A stretch of DNA of 64,000 nucleotides from Chengkuizengella sp. SCS-71B. GTDB lineage: Bacteria; Bacillota; Bacilli; Paenibacillales; KCTC-33759. Location of the stretch: the NCBI RefSeq assembly GCF_040100845.1, contig NZ_JAZHSH010000001.1:434001-498000 (forward strand), in the 5' to 3' direction. A program made the translations under genes and the position numbers. The notes under the pieces were generated by a model, which was not told where the DNA came from, did not search any database, and saw nothing but the letters and a program-made list of their open reading frames with translations. Each line of letters begins with the position of its first letter. Position 1 is the first letter of the stretch. This document shows, piece by piece, positions 27,544-36,825 of the stretch.

Positions 27544-30402
27544 ATGAGGATAACGAGCTCTCATGATTTAATGTCATATGACAGTAAATTAAATAACCAA
27601 ACTAAAACACAACATCTAGGAGGAGACACAAAGGTTATGAAAAAGAGTTTATCATTATTAGTTGCAATCGCTATGGTGTTCTCAATGTTCGCATCTGTGG
27701 CATCAGCGGAAGAAAAGACAACTGAAGACAAGTTTTATGAATTAAAAGAATTAGGTATTTTTGATGGATATTTAGATGGTTTGCCACACCTTGAAGACAA
27801 CATGACTCGTGAGCAAGCTGCAAAAATTATTGCTTTAGTATTTGGACTTGACATCGATGAATCAGCAGAGTCTACATTTTCTGATGTAACTTCTGATCGT
27901 TGGTCAACTAAATATATCGAAGCATCTGTAAAAGTTGGAATTATTGAAGGTATGGGTGACGGTACTTTTGCTCCTACATCAAATGTAACAATTGAAGAAT
28001 TTGCTAAAATGTTAGCTGTAGGTTACGCTGACCTGACTAATGTTGAACTTGACGAAGAAGCAACAGTAGACAATGAAAACATTAGTGAATGGGCACAACA
28101 TTATATTGCAGCTGCATTAGACTTAGGTTTAATCGCTGAATATGAAGATTACACAATTGATGCAGACCGTACTTTCTTAGTAGATTCTGCTTACACAACT
28201 TATGAATCTGTTGAAGCATTTAAAGCAGTTCCACAAATTAAGTCAGTAACTGCACTTAATCTTGTAACAGTAGAAGTTGAATTTACAAATGTTAATGGAT
28301 TAGAAAAATCAGATTTAGAAGATGAATCTAATTATGAGTTGACTGATTCTGATGACAATAAATTAGCAATTGATACTGTATCATTAGACGGTACAACATT
28401 AACAATGACATTAGCTAAAGCAGCACCTAACCAAGAAACAGCAACTTTAACAGTTGATGCTGGTCTACTTGGTACTGAAGAAGATGTTGTAATTGAAAAT
28501 ATTAAATTCTTTGATGCTGAAATTCCAGTAGCTGAAGAAATTGAACTTATTGGTCCTAATAAATTCAGAGTTCATTTTAGTGAACCAATGAATCCAGAAA
28601 TAACAGGTCATGAAGTTGAAGTTGAAGATGGAGTATATGGAGTTCTTGGTTACACATTTAATGGTAAAACTGTAACTGTAGAATTAAGTGTAGATTCTTT
28701 AAATGAAGATGACTACAAAGTTGTAGTAAAAGGTTTTGAAGACTATGCTGGTTTTAAAGCTTTAGATAAAACATTTACTTTAAAGTATGTAAAAGTAGAT
28801 TCTGTACCAACTGCTGAAGTGAAAAATGCAACTCAAACTTCTGTAGAAATTCAATTTAACAGACCATTAGATGTAGATGTAGAAGAAGATTTTGAAGAAT
28901 ATTTCTACCACACATTTAGCTCTTATAACCCACAAGAAGTTACTTCTTCAGACAATCAAACATTTGTATTAGATTTTACTAACAATCCACTTCCAGAAGG
29001 TTCAGTAAAAGTTGTTGTAGATGTTGATGCAAATGATGAAGTTCTAGCTGACGAATGGGGCAATGAGATAGTAGATAACATTGTGTTCTTCGTAGATATT
29101 AATGCAGATAAAACAAAACCAGTTGTTAATAAGGTTGAAGCTGGTAGCGATGAAACAATCGTTTTAGTTTACTTTAGTGAAGATGTAACTAAAGAGTCTG
29201 CAAAAGACAAAAATAACTATGAAGTAAAAGATGCTGACGGTGAAGTTGTAGATATTGACGATATTGAATATACAAACACAAATAATGAATATGTAGCAGA
29301 ATTAACTTTTGATGATGAATTATCAGGAAAATATACAGTTAAAATTCAGGACATTGAAGATAAAGCACTTGAAACAAATACACTAGAAACAGTAACAGTT
29401 GACTTTACAGTTAAGGATGTTAGTGGTATTGACTTAGCAGCTACAGAAGTTGTGGGAGTTGATACTGAAGGTGAAGGTGAAAAGGATTATATCTACTTGA
29501 CATTTCCAGAAAAAATGGCGACTTCTGGTACGTATTCTGTATTAGATAAAGATAACTATCTTTTAGATGGTGAGCAATTATCTTCTAATGATAAAGTTGA
29601 ATTGTTTGGAAATAGCAGTAAAGTAAAAATTACAATTGCAGACAATAGTAAAGTGATTACTGATTCTAAAATTATTATTGGACGTGTAGCAGATATCTCT
29701 GGTAACACTAGTAAGTTACTTTCAACTGAATTACCTATCGATGCAGACGAAGCACCTGAAGTACATTTAGTAAAAACAATTGATGAGAAAACAATTGAAA
29801 TTACTGTAAACAAAGCATTAAAAACTGTTTCTAGAACAGGGTTTGAAATTACAAAAGGTGAAAATAATAAAGATACTTTAGCAGCAGTTTCTTATGAAGT
29901 TAAAGGAAATGAAACAATTATTACTGGTACACTTAAGGCAGCACAGCAATTAACTAATTCTGGTGATGTTGATTTCACAGTAACGGTAGTTGCAGATAAA
30001 ATCATGTCAGAAACAGGTAACTATATGGCAGCTGGTGATGTATCACCTGAAGACATAAAAGATGGCTTTGCTCCATCTCTTGTAGATAATGGAATTACTC
30101 AAAAAGATGTAGAAAATGCTAAAGTTGTTATCGTTGACTTTACAGAAGCAATAGTAGTTCAAGATGAACAATTATCATTAGCTTCAACTGATCTTGTAAT
30201 TATTAATGCTTCTAAAGAACAACTGACAGCTGGTATTGATTATACTGTTGCCGTAAATGCTGATGGTAACTTAGAAATCACATTAAGCAATAATGAATAT
30301 GCTGATGAACTTGAAATTTCAACAATAGAAAAAGTAAATTATATTGCTGATGGATCAGGCAATGTAATCGAATCTTTTGATAAAGAAATTACTTTACAAT
30401 AA
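27544..30402 (+). CDS. S-layer protein, SLH domains at N-terminus (paralogue 1)
   Basis: Probable main S-layer subunit. From the first ATG the product is 952 aa; a second in-frame start, M32 at 27637, gives a conventional signal peptide (MKKSLSLLVAIAMVFSMF...SVASAEE). Both starts have ribosome sites: AAAGGGGGT 9 bases before the first, and GGAGGAG about 11 bases before the second. Three SLH domains occupy about residues 60-220 (NMTREQAAKIIALVFGL, RWSTKYIEASVKVGIIEGMG, WAQHYIAAALDLGLIAE). The rest is a chain of Ig-like/SbsA-type beta modules, very acidic and free of cysteine. It is closely related to the next gene. Confidence 0.92.
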   Translation: MRITSSHDLMSYDSKLNNQTKTQHLGGDTKVMKKSLSLLVAIAMVFSMFASVASAEEKTTEDKFYELKELGIFDGYLDGLPHLEDNMTREQAAKIIALVFGLDIDESAESTFSDVTSDRWSTKYIEASVKVGIIEGMGDGTFAPTSNVTIEEFAKMLAVGYADLTNVELDEEATVDNENISEWAQHYIAAALDLGLIAEYEDYTIDADRTFLVDSAYTTYESVEAFKAVPQIKSVTALNLVTVEVEFTNVNGLEKSDLEDESNYELTDSDDNKLAIDTVSLDGTTLTMTLAKAAPNQETATLTVDAGLLGTEEDVVIENIKFFDAEIPVAEEIELIGPNKFRVHFSEPMNPEITGHEVEVEDGVYGVLGYTFNGKTVTVELSVDSLNEDDYKVVVKGFEDYAGFKALDKTFTLKYVKVDSVPTAEVKNATQTSVEIQFNRPLDVDVEEDFEEYFYHTFSSYNPQEVTSSDNQTFVLDFTNNPLPEGSVKVVVDVDANDEVLADEWGNEIVDNIVFFVDINADKTKPVVNKVEAGSDETIVLVYFSEDVTKESAKDKNNYEVKDADGEVVDIDDIEYTNTNNEYVAELTFDDELSGKYTVKIQDIEDKALETNTLETVTVDFTVKDVSGIDLAATEVVGVDTEGEGEKDYIYLTFPEKMATSGTYSVLDKDNYLLDGEQLSSNDKVELFGNSSKVKITIADNSKVITDSKIIIGRVADISGNTSKLLSTELPIDADEAPEVHLVKTIDEKTIEITVNKALKTVSRTGFEITKGENNKDTLAAVSYEVKGNETIITGTLKAAQQLTNSGDVDFTVTVVADKIMSETGNYMAAGDVSPEDIKDGFAPSLVDNGITQKDVENAKVVIVDFTEAIVVQDEQLSLASTDLVIINASKEQLTAGIDYTVAVNADGNLEITLSNNEYADELEISTIEKVNYIADGSGNVIESFDKEITLQ

Positions 30403-30417
30403 TAAGAGAAGTTTAAG

Positions 30418-30453
30418 AGACTTCGTGTTTATTAAAACACGGAGTCTTTTTTT
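30418..30453 (+). terminator. terminator after S-layer paralogue 1
   Basis: AGACTTCGTGTTT and AAAACACGGAGTCT form a long stem followed by seven T residues. Confidence 0.92.
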
Positions 30454-30556
30454 ATTTTTTAAAAAAGTAACGCAACTTTTTTAAAAATTTTGCGTTTAAG
30501 AATTAGTAAGATATTTTCACAGAGAAACTTTTGGTAGCATTTCACAAAAAAATGTC

Positions 30557-30585
30557 TTTACGATCATGAACAGGCGATGTATAAT
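30557..30585 (+). promoter_or_regulatory. sigma-A promoter of S-layer paralogue 2
   Basis: TTTACG and a perfect TATAAT are separated by 17 bases. An inverted repeat TCTGTAAC/GTTACAGA follows at 30625-30645 in the presumptive 5' untranslated region; it could stabilise the messenger, as is common for S-layer genes. Confidence 0.65.
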
Positions 30586-30624
30586 GTTAGGGGTATACAT
30601 ATCTATTAATGTGGTTTGCTAGTT

Positions 30625-30645
30625 TCTGTAACACAATGTTACAGA
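30625..30645 (+). promoter_or_regulatory. 5' UTR hairpin of S-layer paralogue 2
   Basis: A perfect 8-base inverted repeat, TCTGTAAC and GTTACAGA, with a 5-base loop between the promoter and the first start codon. Confidence 0.55.
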
Positions 30646-30695
30646 CTTACAATATTAAATAAAACAGCTCAACTCTAGAAAGGGGGTGAATGATG

Positions 30696-33581
30696 ATGAG
30701 AGAAAAGAGCTCACATGATTCAATATCTAACTCTAGTAATTACAAACAAACGAATGATATTCAAGGAGGAGAAACAAAGGTTATGAAAAAGAGTTTATCT
30801 ATATTATTAGCAATTTCAATGGTCTTTTCTATGTTCGCATCTGTAGCGTTTGCTGCTGAAGATGAAATGACTACTGAAGAGAAATATGAAGCGTTAGAAG
30901 ACAAAGATATTTTTAACGGGTATGATGATGGTTTACCACATCTTGAAGACAACATGACTCGTGAGCAAGCTGCAAAAATTATTGCTTTAGTTTTTGGTCT
31001 TGAGGATGCAGACGCAGAAGAGCCTACATTTTCTGATGTAGCTTCTGATCGTTGGTCTTATGGATTTATCGAAGCGGCAGCAGCTGCAGGAATTATCGAA
31101 GGTGTTGGTAACGGCGCTTTTGATCCAAAAGCAGAAGTTACTATCGAACAATTTGCAAAAATGCTAGTTGTTGGTTATGCTAACTTAACTGGTATGGAAT
31201 ATGACGAAGAAGCAACTGTTGACAATGAAAACGTAAGTGCTTGGGCACAACCGTTTGTTGCAGTAGCATTAGATTGGGAGTTAATTGCGGAGCAAGAAGA
31301 TTACACAGTTTCCGCTGATCGTGCTTTCTTAGTAGAAGCTGCGTATGCTACTGACACAGTAGTAGTTGCTTATACTGATAAGCCTCAAGTAGTTTCTGTA
31401 TCTTCTCCTAACCTTGTAACAGTTGAAGTTGAACTGAGCAATGTTAACGGGTTAAATGCAAGTCAATTAGAAAACGAAAAAAATTATGGTTTGAAAAATT
31501 CTGATGATGAAAGCATTGAAATTGGTTCTGTTTCATTAGATGGTACGGAATTGACAATCTCATTAGCAGAAGTAGCACCTAACCAAGATTCTGGTACATT
31601 AACAATTGACGCTAAAGTTCTTGGAACTGAAGAAGATGTTGTAGTTGAAGACATTGAGTTTTTTGATGCAGAAATTCCAGTAGCAAAAGATATCGAACTT
31701 ATTGGTCCTAACAAATTTAAAGTGTTATTCAGTGAACCATTAAATCCTGAAATTGACGATGCAGAAATTGAAGTTGAAGATGGTATTTATGGAGTAGTTG
31801 GATATACTATTGAAGGTAATGCTGTAACGGTTGAATTAAGTGTTGATTCTTTAAGTGAAGGTGAATATAAAGTTGTTGTAGCTGGTTTTGAAGACTATGC
31901 TGAATTTAAAGCATTGAAGAAAAAATTTACTTTAGATTACAAAAAAGTTAAATCTGTTCCTACAGCAGAAGTAACAGACGCTTCTCAAGTATCTGTAGAA
32001 ATTACTTTTGACAGACCACTTGATGTAGATGTAGACGATGCAGATTTTGAAGAGTATTTCTATCATACTTTTAGTTCTTATAATCCAGCAGAAGTAACTT
32101 CTTCAAACAATCAAAAATTTGTATTAGATTTCTCTAATAACCCACTTCCAGAAGGAAAAGTGAAAGTAGTTGTAAACTATGACGCTGATGAAGAGTTAGA
32201 AGATGAATGGGGTAATGAATTAGTTGAAAATCTTGAGTTTTTTGTAGAAATAAGTGCAGATAAAACTAAGCCAACTGTAACAAAAGTTGTAGCTGGTGAC
32301 AGTGAGGAATTTGTATTAGTTCACTTCAGTGAAGATGTAGTCACAAAATCAGCAGAAGATGAAGATAACTATGTAGTTAAAGATTCTGATGGTGATGAAG
32401 TAAGCATATATGACATTGAATATACTAATGATAATAACGAATATATCGCAGAAATAGAATTTGTTAATGATTTATCTGGTGACTACACTATCGAAATTAG
32501 TGATGTTGATGATAAAGCACTTGAAACAAATACTTTAAAAACTGTAACATTAAGTTTCTCTATGAATGATAAGTCAGCTATGTCCTTGGAAACTGCTATA
32601 GTTGAAGGTATTGATGGAGCTTCCGATGAAGAAGATGTAATTTACATTACTTTCCCAGAAAAAATGGCTACTTCAGGTGAGTTCTCTGTATTAGATAAAG
32701 ATAATTATCTCTTAAATGGAGAACAATTAGCTAGTAAGGACAAAATCTCATTATTTGGTGATTCTAGTCAAGTTAAAATTGTTGTTGAAAATGGAAACGC
32801 TCAAGAAATTGAAGTTTCAGATCCAGCTGATGCAGTTGAATTGACAATCGCACGAGTAGCTGATGCTGCTGGAAATAAAACTAAAAAGTTAGCTCATACT
32901 TTTGATGTCGGTGAAGTTAAAGCACCAAAAATTACTGCAATTAAAACAGTTGATAAAAAAACAATTGAAATCACTGTTGATAAGCCGTTAAAAACAGTTA
33001 CTAAAACTGGCTTTAAAGTAACAAATGGTACGTCAGACACACTTGCTGCAGTTTCTTATAAAATAGACGGAACTAATACGATCATCACAGGTACTCTTAA
33101 GGCTGATCAACAATTAGCTGATTCCGGTGATATCAATATTGAGCTTGAAGTTGATGCAGAAAAGCTGAAATCATTTGATGGTAAATATATGGAAAATGAT
33201 ACTTATGGTGATGATCCTGGAGAAGATATTACAGACGGATTTGCTCCATCATTAGACAAAGATAATGTCAGCGTAAATAAAGCAACCAAAGAAATTACAT
33301 TAGACTTTACTGAAGACATTAAACTTCTTAATGATTTAGCTGCTATAGACTTAGTTATTAAAGATCATAAAAAAGATGAATTAACAGCAGGTATTGATTA
33401 TACTGTTTCTGTAGATAGTGGAAACTTAGTTATTAAATTAGAAGCTTCTGGTTCTTATGGTTCCCATGAAAAAGAACTTGAAATATCTACTGTAGATAAA
33501 GTGAAGTACATCACAGATGATACACCTTCAGCTAATAAAATTAAGGCTTTTGAAGATGTAGAAGTAGACTTTGCTCCTTAA
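30696..33581 (+). CDS. S-layer protein, SLH domains at N-terminus (paralogue 2)
   Basis: Paralogue of the preceding gene with the same architecture: signal peptide, three SLH domains, then acidic Ig-like modules. Three ATG codons lie in a row at 30690, 30693 and 30696; the third is 9 bases after AAGGGGG and aligns with the first start of paralogue 1 (both continue MR-x-x-SSHD). A second in-frame start at 30783 gives MKKSLSILLAISMVFSMF and a standard signal peptide. Conserved blocks shared with paralogue 1 include SVPTAEV, EEYFYHTFSSYNP, TFPEKMATSG and ELTAGIDYTV. The two may be alternative or co-assembled S-layer subunits. Confidence 0.92.
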   Translation: MREKSSHDSISNSSNYKQTNDIQGGETKVMKKSLSILLAISMVFSMFASVAFAAEDEMTTEEKYEALEDKDIFNGYDDGLPHLEDNMTREQAAKIIALVFGLEDADAEEPTFSDVASDRWSYGFIEAAAAAGIIEGVGNGAFDPKAEVTIEQFAKMLVVGYANLTGMEYDEEATVDNENVSAWAQPFVAVALDWELIAEQEDYTVSADRAFLVEAAYATDTVVVAYTDKPQVVSVSSPNLVTVEVELSNVNGLNASQLENEKNYGLKNSDDESIEIGSVSLDGTELTISLAEVAPNQDSGTLTIDAKVLGTEEDVVVEDIEFFDAEIPVAKDIELIGPNKFKVLFSEPLNPEIDDAEIEVEDGIYGVVGYTIEGNAVTVELSVDSLSEGEYKVVVAGFEDYAEFKALKKKFTLDYKKVKSVPTAEVTDASQVSVEITFDRPLDVDVDDADFEEYFYHTFSSYNPAEVTSSNNQKFVLDFSNNPLPEGKVKVVVNYDADEELEDEWGNELVENLEFFVEISADKTKPTVTKVVAGDSEEFVLVHFSEDVVTKSAEDEDNYVVKDSDGDEVSIYDIEYTNDNNEYIAEIEFVNDLSGDYTIEISDVDDKALETNTLKTVTLSFSMNDKSAMSLETAIVEGIDGASDEEDVIYITFPEKMATSGEFSVLDKDNYLLNGEQLASKDKISLFGDSSQVKIVVENGNAQEIEVSDPADAVELTIARVADAAGNKTKKLAHTFDVGEVKAPKITAIKTVDKKTIEITVDKPLKTVTKTGFKVTNGTSDTLAAVSYKIDGTNTIITGTLKADQQLADSGDINIELEVDAEKLKSFDGKYMENDTYGDDPGEDITDGFAPSLDKDNVSVNKATKEITLDFTEDIKLLNDLAAIDLVIKDHKKDELTAGIDYTVSVDSGNLVIKLEASGSYGSHEKELEISTVDKVKYITDDTPSANKIKAFEDVEVDFAP

Positions 33582-33611
33582 TTTATTGTAATACTTAAGA
33601 AATATAAAATA

Positions 33612-33650
33612 GAAACCTTGGATGATTTATGATTATCCAAGGTTTTTTTT
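33612..33650 (+). terminator. terminator after S-layer paralogue 2
   Basis: AAACCTTGGAT and ATCCAAGGTTT pair perfectly across an 11-base loop, followed by a run of T. Confidence 0.92.
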
Positions 33651-33688
33651 CATCATTTAAGAATTTATTTTTCAAAATTCTAAGTTTC

Positions 33689-33751
33689 AACAAAAGATAC
33701 CACAAATGAAGGATTCGGTTCTACGAGAAGCTCTGATAGGAGTTTTTGTTC
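33689..33751. repeat. family F repeat, copy 2
   Basis: Begins AACAAAAGATACCAC, contains AATGAAGGATTCGGTTCTAC and ends GGAGTTTTTGTTC. The upstream flank AAAATTCTAAGTTTC is shared with copy 3 at 56235, so the element may extend about 15 bases further left. Confidence 0.85.
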
Positions 33752-33845
33752 TGTTTAGGAATATAGAAAAATCATTTCGCAACCTTCCATTTACCAATGA
33801 GTATAATATTATATTAATATACATACCCAAATCGGAGGAAACGCA

Positions 33846-34346
33846 ATGAAAAAACACATAACAAAAATAGCTTTATCAGCTCTATTGCTAGGAGGGGGAT
33901 ACTTAGCTGGGGCCTCAATCCCGTCCTTAGCAAACACTTTCACTTCTCAACAACCAGGATCAGCAAATGATCCACTAGTAACTAAAAGTTATGTAGATGA
34001 GACAATTGGTAAATTGATTGAACAACAATTATCCGGTGTAGATTTATCAACAATAGGAGGAGGATCATCAGCATCATCATTGGAAGTTGTAAAATTACAA
34101 CCGGGACAAGCTTTATATCCTAATGTTGGGACAGAAATAATAGTTAGAACTGGTAAAACAGTCGCTTTTAGTGATACAAGCAACGGGTTAGCAGATGTCA
34201 CTGGTGCCAAAGATATTTTAAACGGAGTAGCTGTTGAGAATAACCATCTATTAATTAATCCTGGTGAAGGTCGTGGTATTAAACCCCATGAGAGTGTAGA
34301 TTACACAATTTATGTGATGGTTCGTGGAGGGTATACTATTAAATAA
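33846..34346 (+). CDS. secreted hypothetical protein
   Basis: Unrecognised 166-aa exported protein. An N-terminal signal sequence (residues 1-28, KIALSALLLGGGYLAGASIPS) is followed by LVTKSYVDETIGKLIEQQL, a short helical linker, a Gly/Ser stretch and a beta-rich C-terminal domain (VVKLQPGQALYPNVGTEIIV, GRGIKPHESVDYTIYVMVRG). The C-terminal part may be a small surface-binding domain. The ATG is preceded by CGGAGGAAACGCA. It follows the S-layer genes but is separated by a terminator and a repeat, so it is probably a separate unit. Confidence 0.7.
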   Translation: MKKHITKIALSALLLGGGYLAGASIPSLANTFTSQQPGSANDPLVTKSYVDETIGKLIEQQLSGVDLSTIGGGSSASSLEVVKLQPGQALYPNVGTEIIVRTGKTVAFSDTSNGLADVTGAKDILNGVAVENNHLLINPGEGRGIKPHESVDYTIYVMVRGGYTIK

Positions 34347-34462
34347 AAAGGCTCGTATGGGTCTTATTTCATGCTCTTATAATACACTTCCATTAATTGA
34401 GAATTATTTGATTGCATTGCTATGTTATAATAGGGATGGGTTTCATAATTTTAAATTAGGAA

Positions 34463-35428
34463 GTGATTTTTATTCGAAAACTAAAAGCTGTAACGATAAG
34501 TTTATTTTTATTTTTTACAGTAATGAGTGTTAGTTTTGCATCTCAGTCAAATTACTTGATAAAAATTAACTCTCAAGAAATGAATTTATCTAAGCCAATA
34601 GTAGAGAAAGAAAGTCGTATTTATGTACCAATTCGTATAGTAGTTGATGAGTTTGGTGCAACAGTTGAATGGAAAAAGGATACAAATGAAGCTATTATCC
34701 AAATGAATTCTGGAGACCATATGACATTTAGGTTAAATGATGTAAGTGTACTGTTTAATGGTGAAAAATATTATATGGATGCTCCAACCATAATAGAAAA
34801 TGGTCAGGTATATATACCTGTTCGTCATCTCACAGAATTATTGCATGCAAATTTTCAGTACGATGTAGAAACCAAACAAATGAATGTATCAACTATACCA
34901 CTACATACCATAATGCCTGGTGAAACTGTACAGAGTATAAGTGAACAATATGGAATTACGGTTGAACAACTAAAAGTTAGGAATAATCTACAATCCGATG
35001 AGTTATTTATCAACGATCAATTAAAAGTAGTAATTCCATCTATAATGCAATCAAAATTAGCTCAAAACTTTACTGAAGAAGAAATTGAACTTTTAGCTAA
35101 AATTATATCAGCAGAAGCAGGATACGAACCTTATGAGGGTCAAATCGCTGTGGGAAATGTCATATTGAATCGAGTAAATGATTCACGTTTTCCAAATACG
35201 ATTAAAGGTGTAATCTATGCCAACAATCAATTTACACCTGTAAAAACAGGTAAGTTTGAAACTATTCAGCCGACCGCACAATCAGTCAAGGCTGCTCAAG
35301 AAGTGTTAGCAGGTAAAAATGTAGTAGAAGGTGCTCTATATTTCTTTAACCCCGCAGTATCTAAAAGTAGCTTTTTTAATAATAAGGAAGTAGTAAAAGA
35401 AATTGGTGGGCATCGATTTGTGAAGTAG
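34463..35428 (+). CDS. cell-wall hydrolase: copper-amine-oxidase-like domain, LysM, SleB/CwlJ domain
   Basis: An exported 318-321-aa wall hydrolase. Seen in order: signal peptide (to about residue 27), a copper-amine-oxidase N-terminal-like domain (about 30-140, RIYVPIRIVVDEFGATVEWKKD), a LysM peptidoglycan-binding motif (about 148-192, HTIMPGETVQSISEQYGIT) and a Hydrolase_2/SleB domain (about 205-321, ISAEAGYEPYEGQIAVGNVI with the catalytic Glu). It resembles spore-cortex or vegetative wall hydrolases. No ATG, GTG or TTG is well placed: GTG 34463 lies inside the AGGAAGTGAT ribosome site, whereas an ATT at 34472 lies exactly 8 bases after AGGAAG. Confidence 0.85.
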   Translation: MIFIRKLKAVTISLFLFFTVMSVSFASQSNYLIKINSQEMNLSKPIVEKESRIYVPIRIVVDEFGATVEWKKDTNEAIIQMNSGDHMTFRLNDVSVLFNGEKYYMDAPTIIENGQVYIPVRHLTELLHANFQYDVETKQMNVSTIPLHTIMPGETVQSISEQYGITVEQLKVRNNLQSDELFINDQLKVVIPSIMQSKLAQNFTEEEIELLAKIISAEAGYEPYEGQIAVGNVILNRVNDSRFPNTIKGVIYANNQFTPVKTGKFETIQPTAQSVKAAQEVLAGKNVVEGALYFFNPAVSKSSFFNNKEVVKEIGGHRFVK

Positions 35429-35443
35429 TTTATAAATCATAAT

Positions 35444-35476
35444 AAATCACTGACCTATTGGGGGTCAGTGATTTTT
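35444..35476. terminator. bidirectional terminator
   Basis: AAATCACTGACC and GGTCAGTGATTTTT form a stem between two convergent genes. Confidence 0.88.
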
Positions 35477-35484
35477 CTTTACCG

Positions 35485-35742
35485 CTATCTGCAAAAGAGT
35501 TGGTGAAACCAACTTCTTTTCTTATTATTTTGTCTACTCATTAATAGAACGATGACCATTGGAATAATGATAGCAGCAGTAATTAGTGAAATTATGACAT
35601 TTCTTTTTTGTCTCTGTTGTGAATATAACTGTAATGTTTTCCAAGTTTCACTTGGGTACTCTGAAGACAATTTTTTAATTTTGTATTTTTGTAATTCCTT
35701 AAATCTCTGCTCTATATTAGGATCTTTATATGATTTAAACAT
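35485..35742 (-). CDS. small membrane protein
   Basis: Unrecognised 85-aa protein: a charged, helical N-terminal half (IEQRFKELQKYKIKKL) and one transmembrane helix (about residues 49-68, VIISLITAAIIIPMVIVLLM) with a basic C-terminus. It starts 5 bases after the stop of the upstream gene, without a clear ribosome site, so it is probably translated by coupling. Confidence 0.6.
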   Translation of the reverse strand: MFKSYKDPNIEQRFKELQKYKIKKLSSEYPSETWKTLQLYSQQRQKRNVIISLITAAIIIPMVIVLLMSRQNNKKRSWFHQLFCR

Positions 35743-35747
35743 AAGTT

Positions 35748-36017
35748 TTATTTATCCCCACGATCTATGTGTAGACGTGGTTTGTTTTGATGATTGGATT
35801 CACTAGTGTTATCCAATCTAAATCGTGGATCAACCGTTTCTCTTCTTTGCTGATCTGGAGGAAATGCACTTAATACCCATGCTGTAGTTCCCATTTGAGG
35901 ATCAGCAGGGAATATATCTCCACGTTTAAACATTTCCTCTCTACCCCATTCATTTTTATATATGCCTTCAGTTTCTACAGGATCTCCTGACATTGGACTC
36001 ATATCTTTATTCGTCAT
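35748..36017 (-). CDS. small hypothetical protein
   Basis: Unrecognised 89-aa hydrophilic protein. It contains GDIFPADPQMGTTAWVLSAF and a charged C-terminal tail; no domain assignment is possible. The start at ATG 36017 follows AAGGAGGG by 5 bases; a 17-codon extension lacks a ribosome site. It forms a two-gene unit with the small membrane protein downstream. Confidence 0.65.
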   Translation of the reverse strand: MTNKDMSPMSGDPVETEGIYKNEWGREEMFKRGDIFPADPQMGTTAWVLSAFPPDQQRRETVDPRFRLDNTSESNHQNKPRLHIDRGDK

Positions 36018-36196
36018 GTTATCCCTCCTTGTTAAAATTAGTATTTCCCAAAAATTAAAAAAATCCAATTGGATAATTTAAGAAAAAAATAATTGTACAT
36101 TTTTTATTTTTTCATTGATTTTTAAAGAGAATTACAATACATTTAAGTATATTGTTTTTTATTTTTAATTATTTTTTGATGGAGATGAACTAACAA

Positions 36197-36688
36197 ATGA
36201 TAATTAGAGACGCAGTTGAGACGGATCTTCCTAATATTTTAAGTATTTATAATCATGCTATTTTAACAACAACGGCAACGTTTGATTTAGAAAAACAAAC
36301 ATTGGAACAAAGAAAAGAGTGGTTTTCTCATTATGGCAAGAAACATCCAATCATAGTAGCTTGTATTGATGATCATGTGGCGGGTTATTGCAGTTTATCC
36401 CCTTATAGATCAAAAGCAGCATATAATCGAACAGTCGAGTTATCTGTATACATAGATGAAAAATATAGAGGTAAAGGCATTGCCAAAAATTTAATGACTG
36501 AAATTATTCAACGTGCTAAGGGCTTAGGTCATCATGTCATTATTTCTGGTATTACAAAAGGAAATGATGCAAGTGTAAAAATGCATGAGCAGTTTGGTTT
36601 TGAATATATCGGTTGTTTTAGAGAAGTGGGTTATAAGTTTGATACTTGGTTAGATGTTTTGTTTTATCAGTTGATAATTGATACATAA
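36197..36688 (+). CDS. GNAT acetyltransferase, phosphinothricin-acetyltransferase-like
   Basis: A 163-aa Gcn5-related N-acetyltransferase. Seen: MIIRDAVETDLPNILSIYN, a central VAGYCSLSPYRSKAAYNRTVELSVYI, acetyl-CoA loop DEKYRGKGIAKNL and C-terminal HEQFGFEYIGCFREVGYKFDTWLDV. This pattern is typical of the Pat/YwnH group, which acetylates phosphinothricin or methionine sulfoximine-like amines. The precise substrate is unknown. GATGGAGATGA precedes the ATG. Confidence 0.9.
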   Translation: MIIRDAVETDLPNILSIYNHAILTTTATFDLEKQTLEQRKEWFSHYGKKHPIIVACIDDHVAGYCSLSPYRSKAAYNRTVELSVYIDEKYRGKGIAKNLMTEIIQRAKGLGHHVIISGITKGNDASVKMHEQFGFEYIGCFREVGYKFDTWLDVLFYQLIIDT

Positions 36689-36775
36689 TTTCATTTTTAT
36701 ATGTAACGACATTAGCATTGCATATAAATCTGTTTCAAACTTGTCAAGTCGTGCGAAAGCATGGGATTCAACAGA

Positions 36776-36812
36776 AAAACGTACTAGCTCTTAAACTAGT
36801 ACGTTTACTTAT
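36776..36812. terminator. bidirectional terminator between acetyltransferase and cytolysin genes
   Basis: AAAAACGTACTAG and CTAGTACGTTT form a stem with an 8-base loop; A- and T-rich flanks support use in both directions. Confidence 0.8.
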
Positions 36813-36825
36813 TTAGAATAACACT

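Noticed and set aside
34324..34533. 69-codon plus-strand frame
   Set aside because: It overlaps two better supported genes and has no ribosome site or recognisable family.
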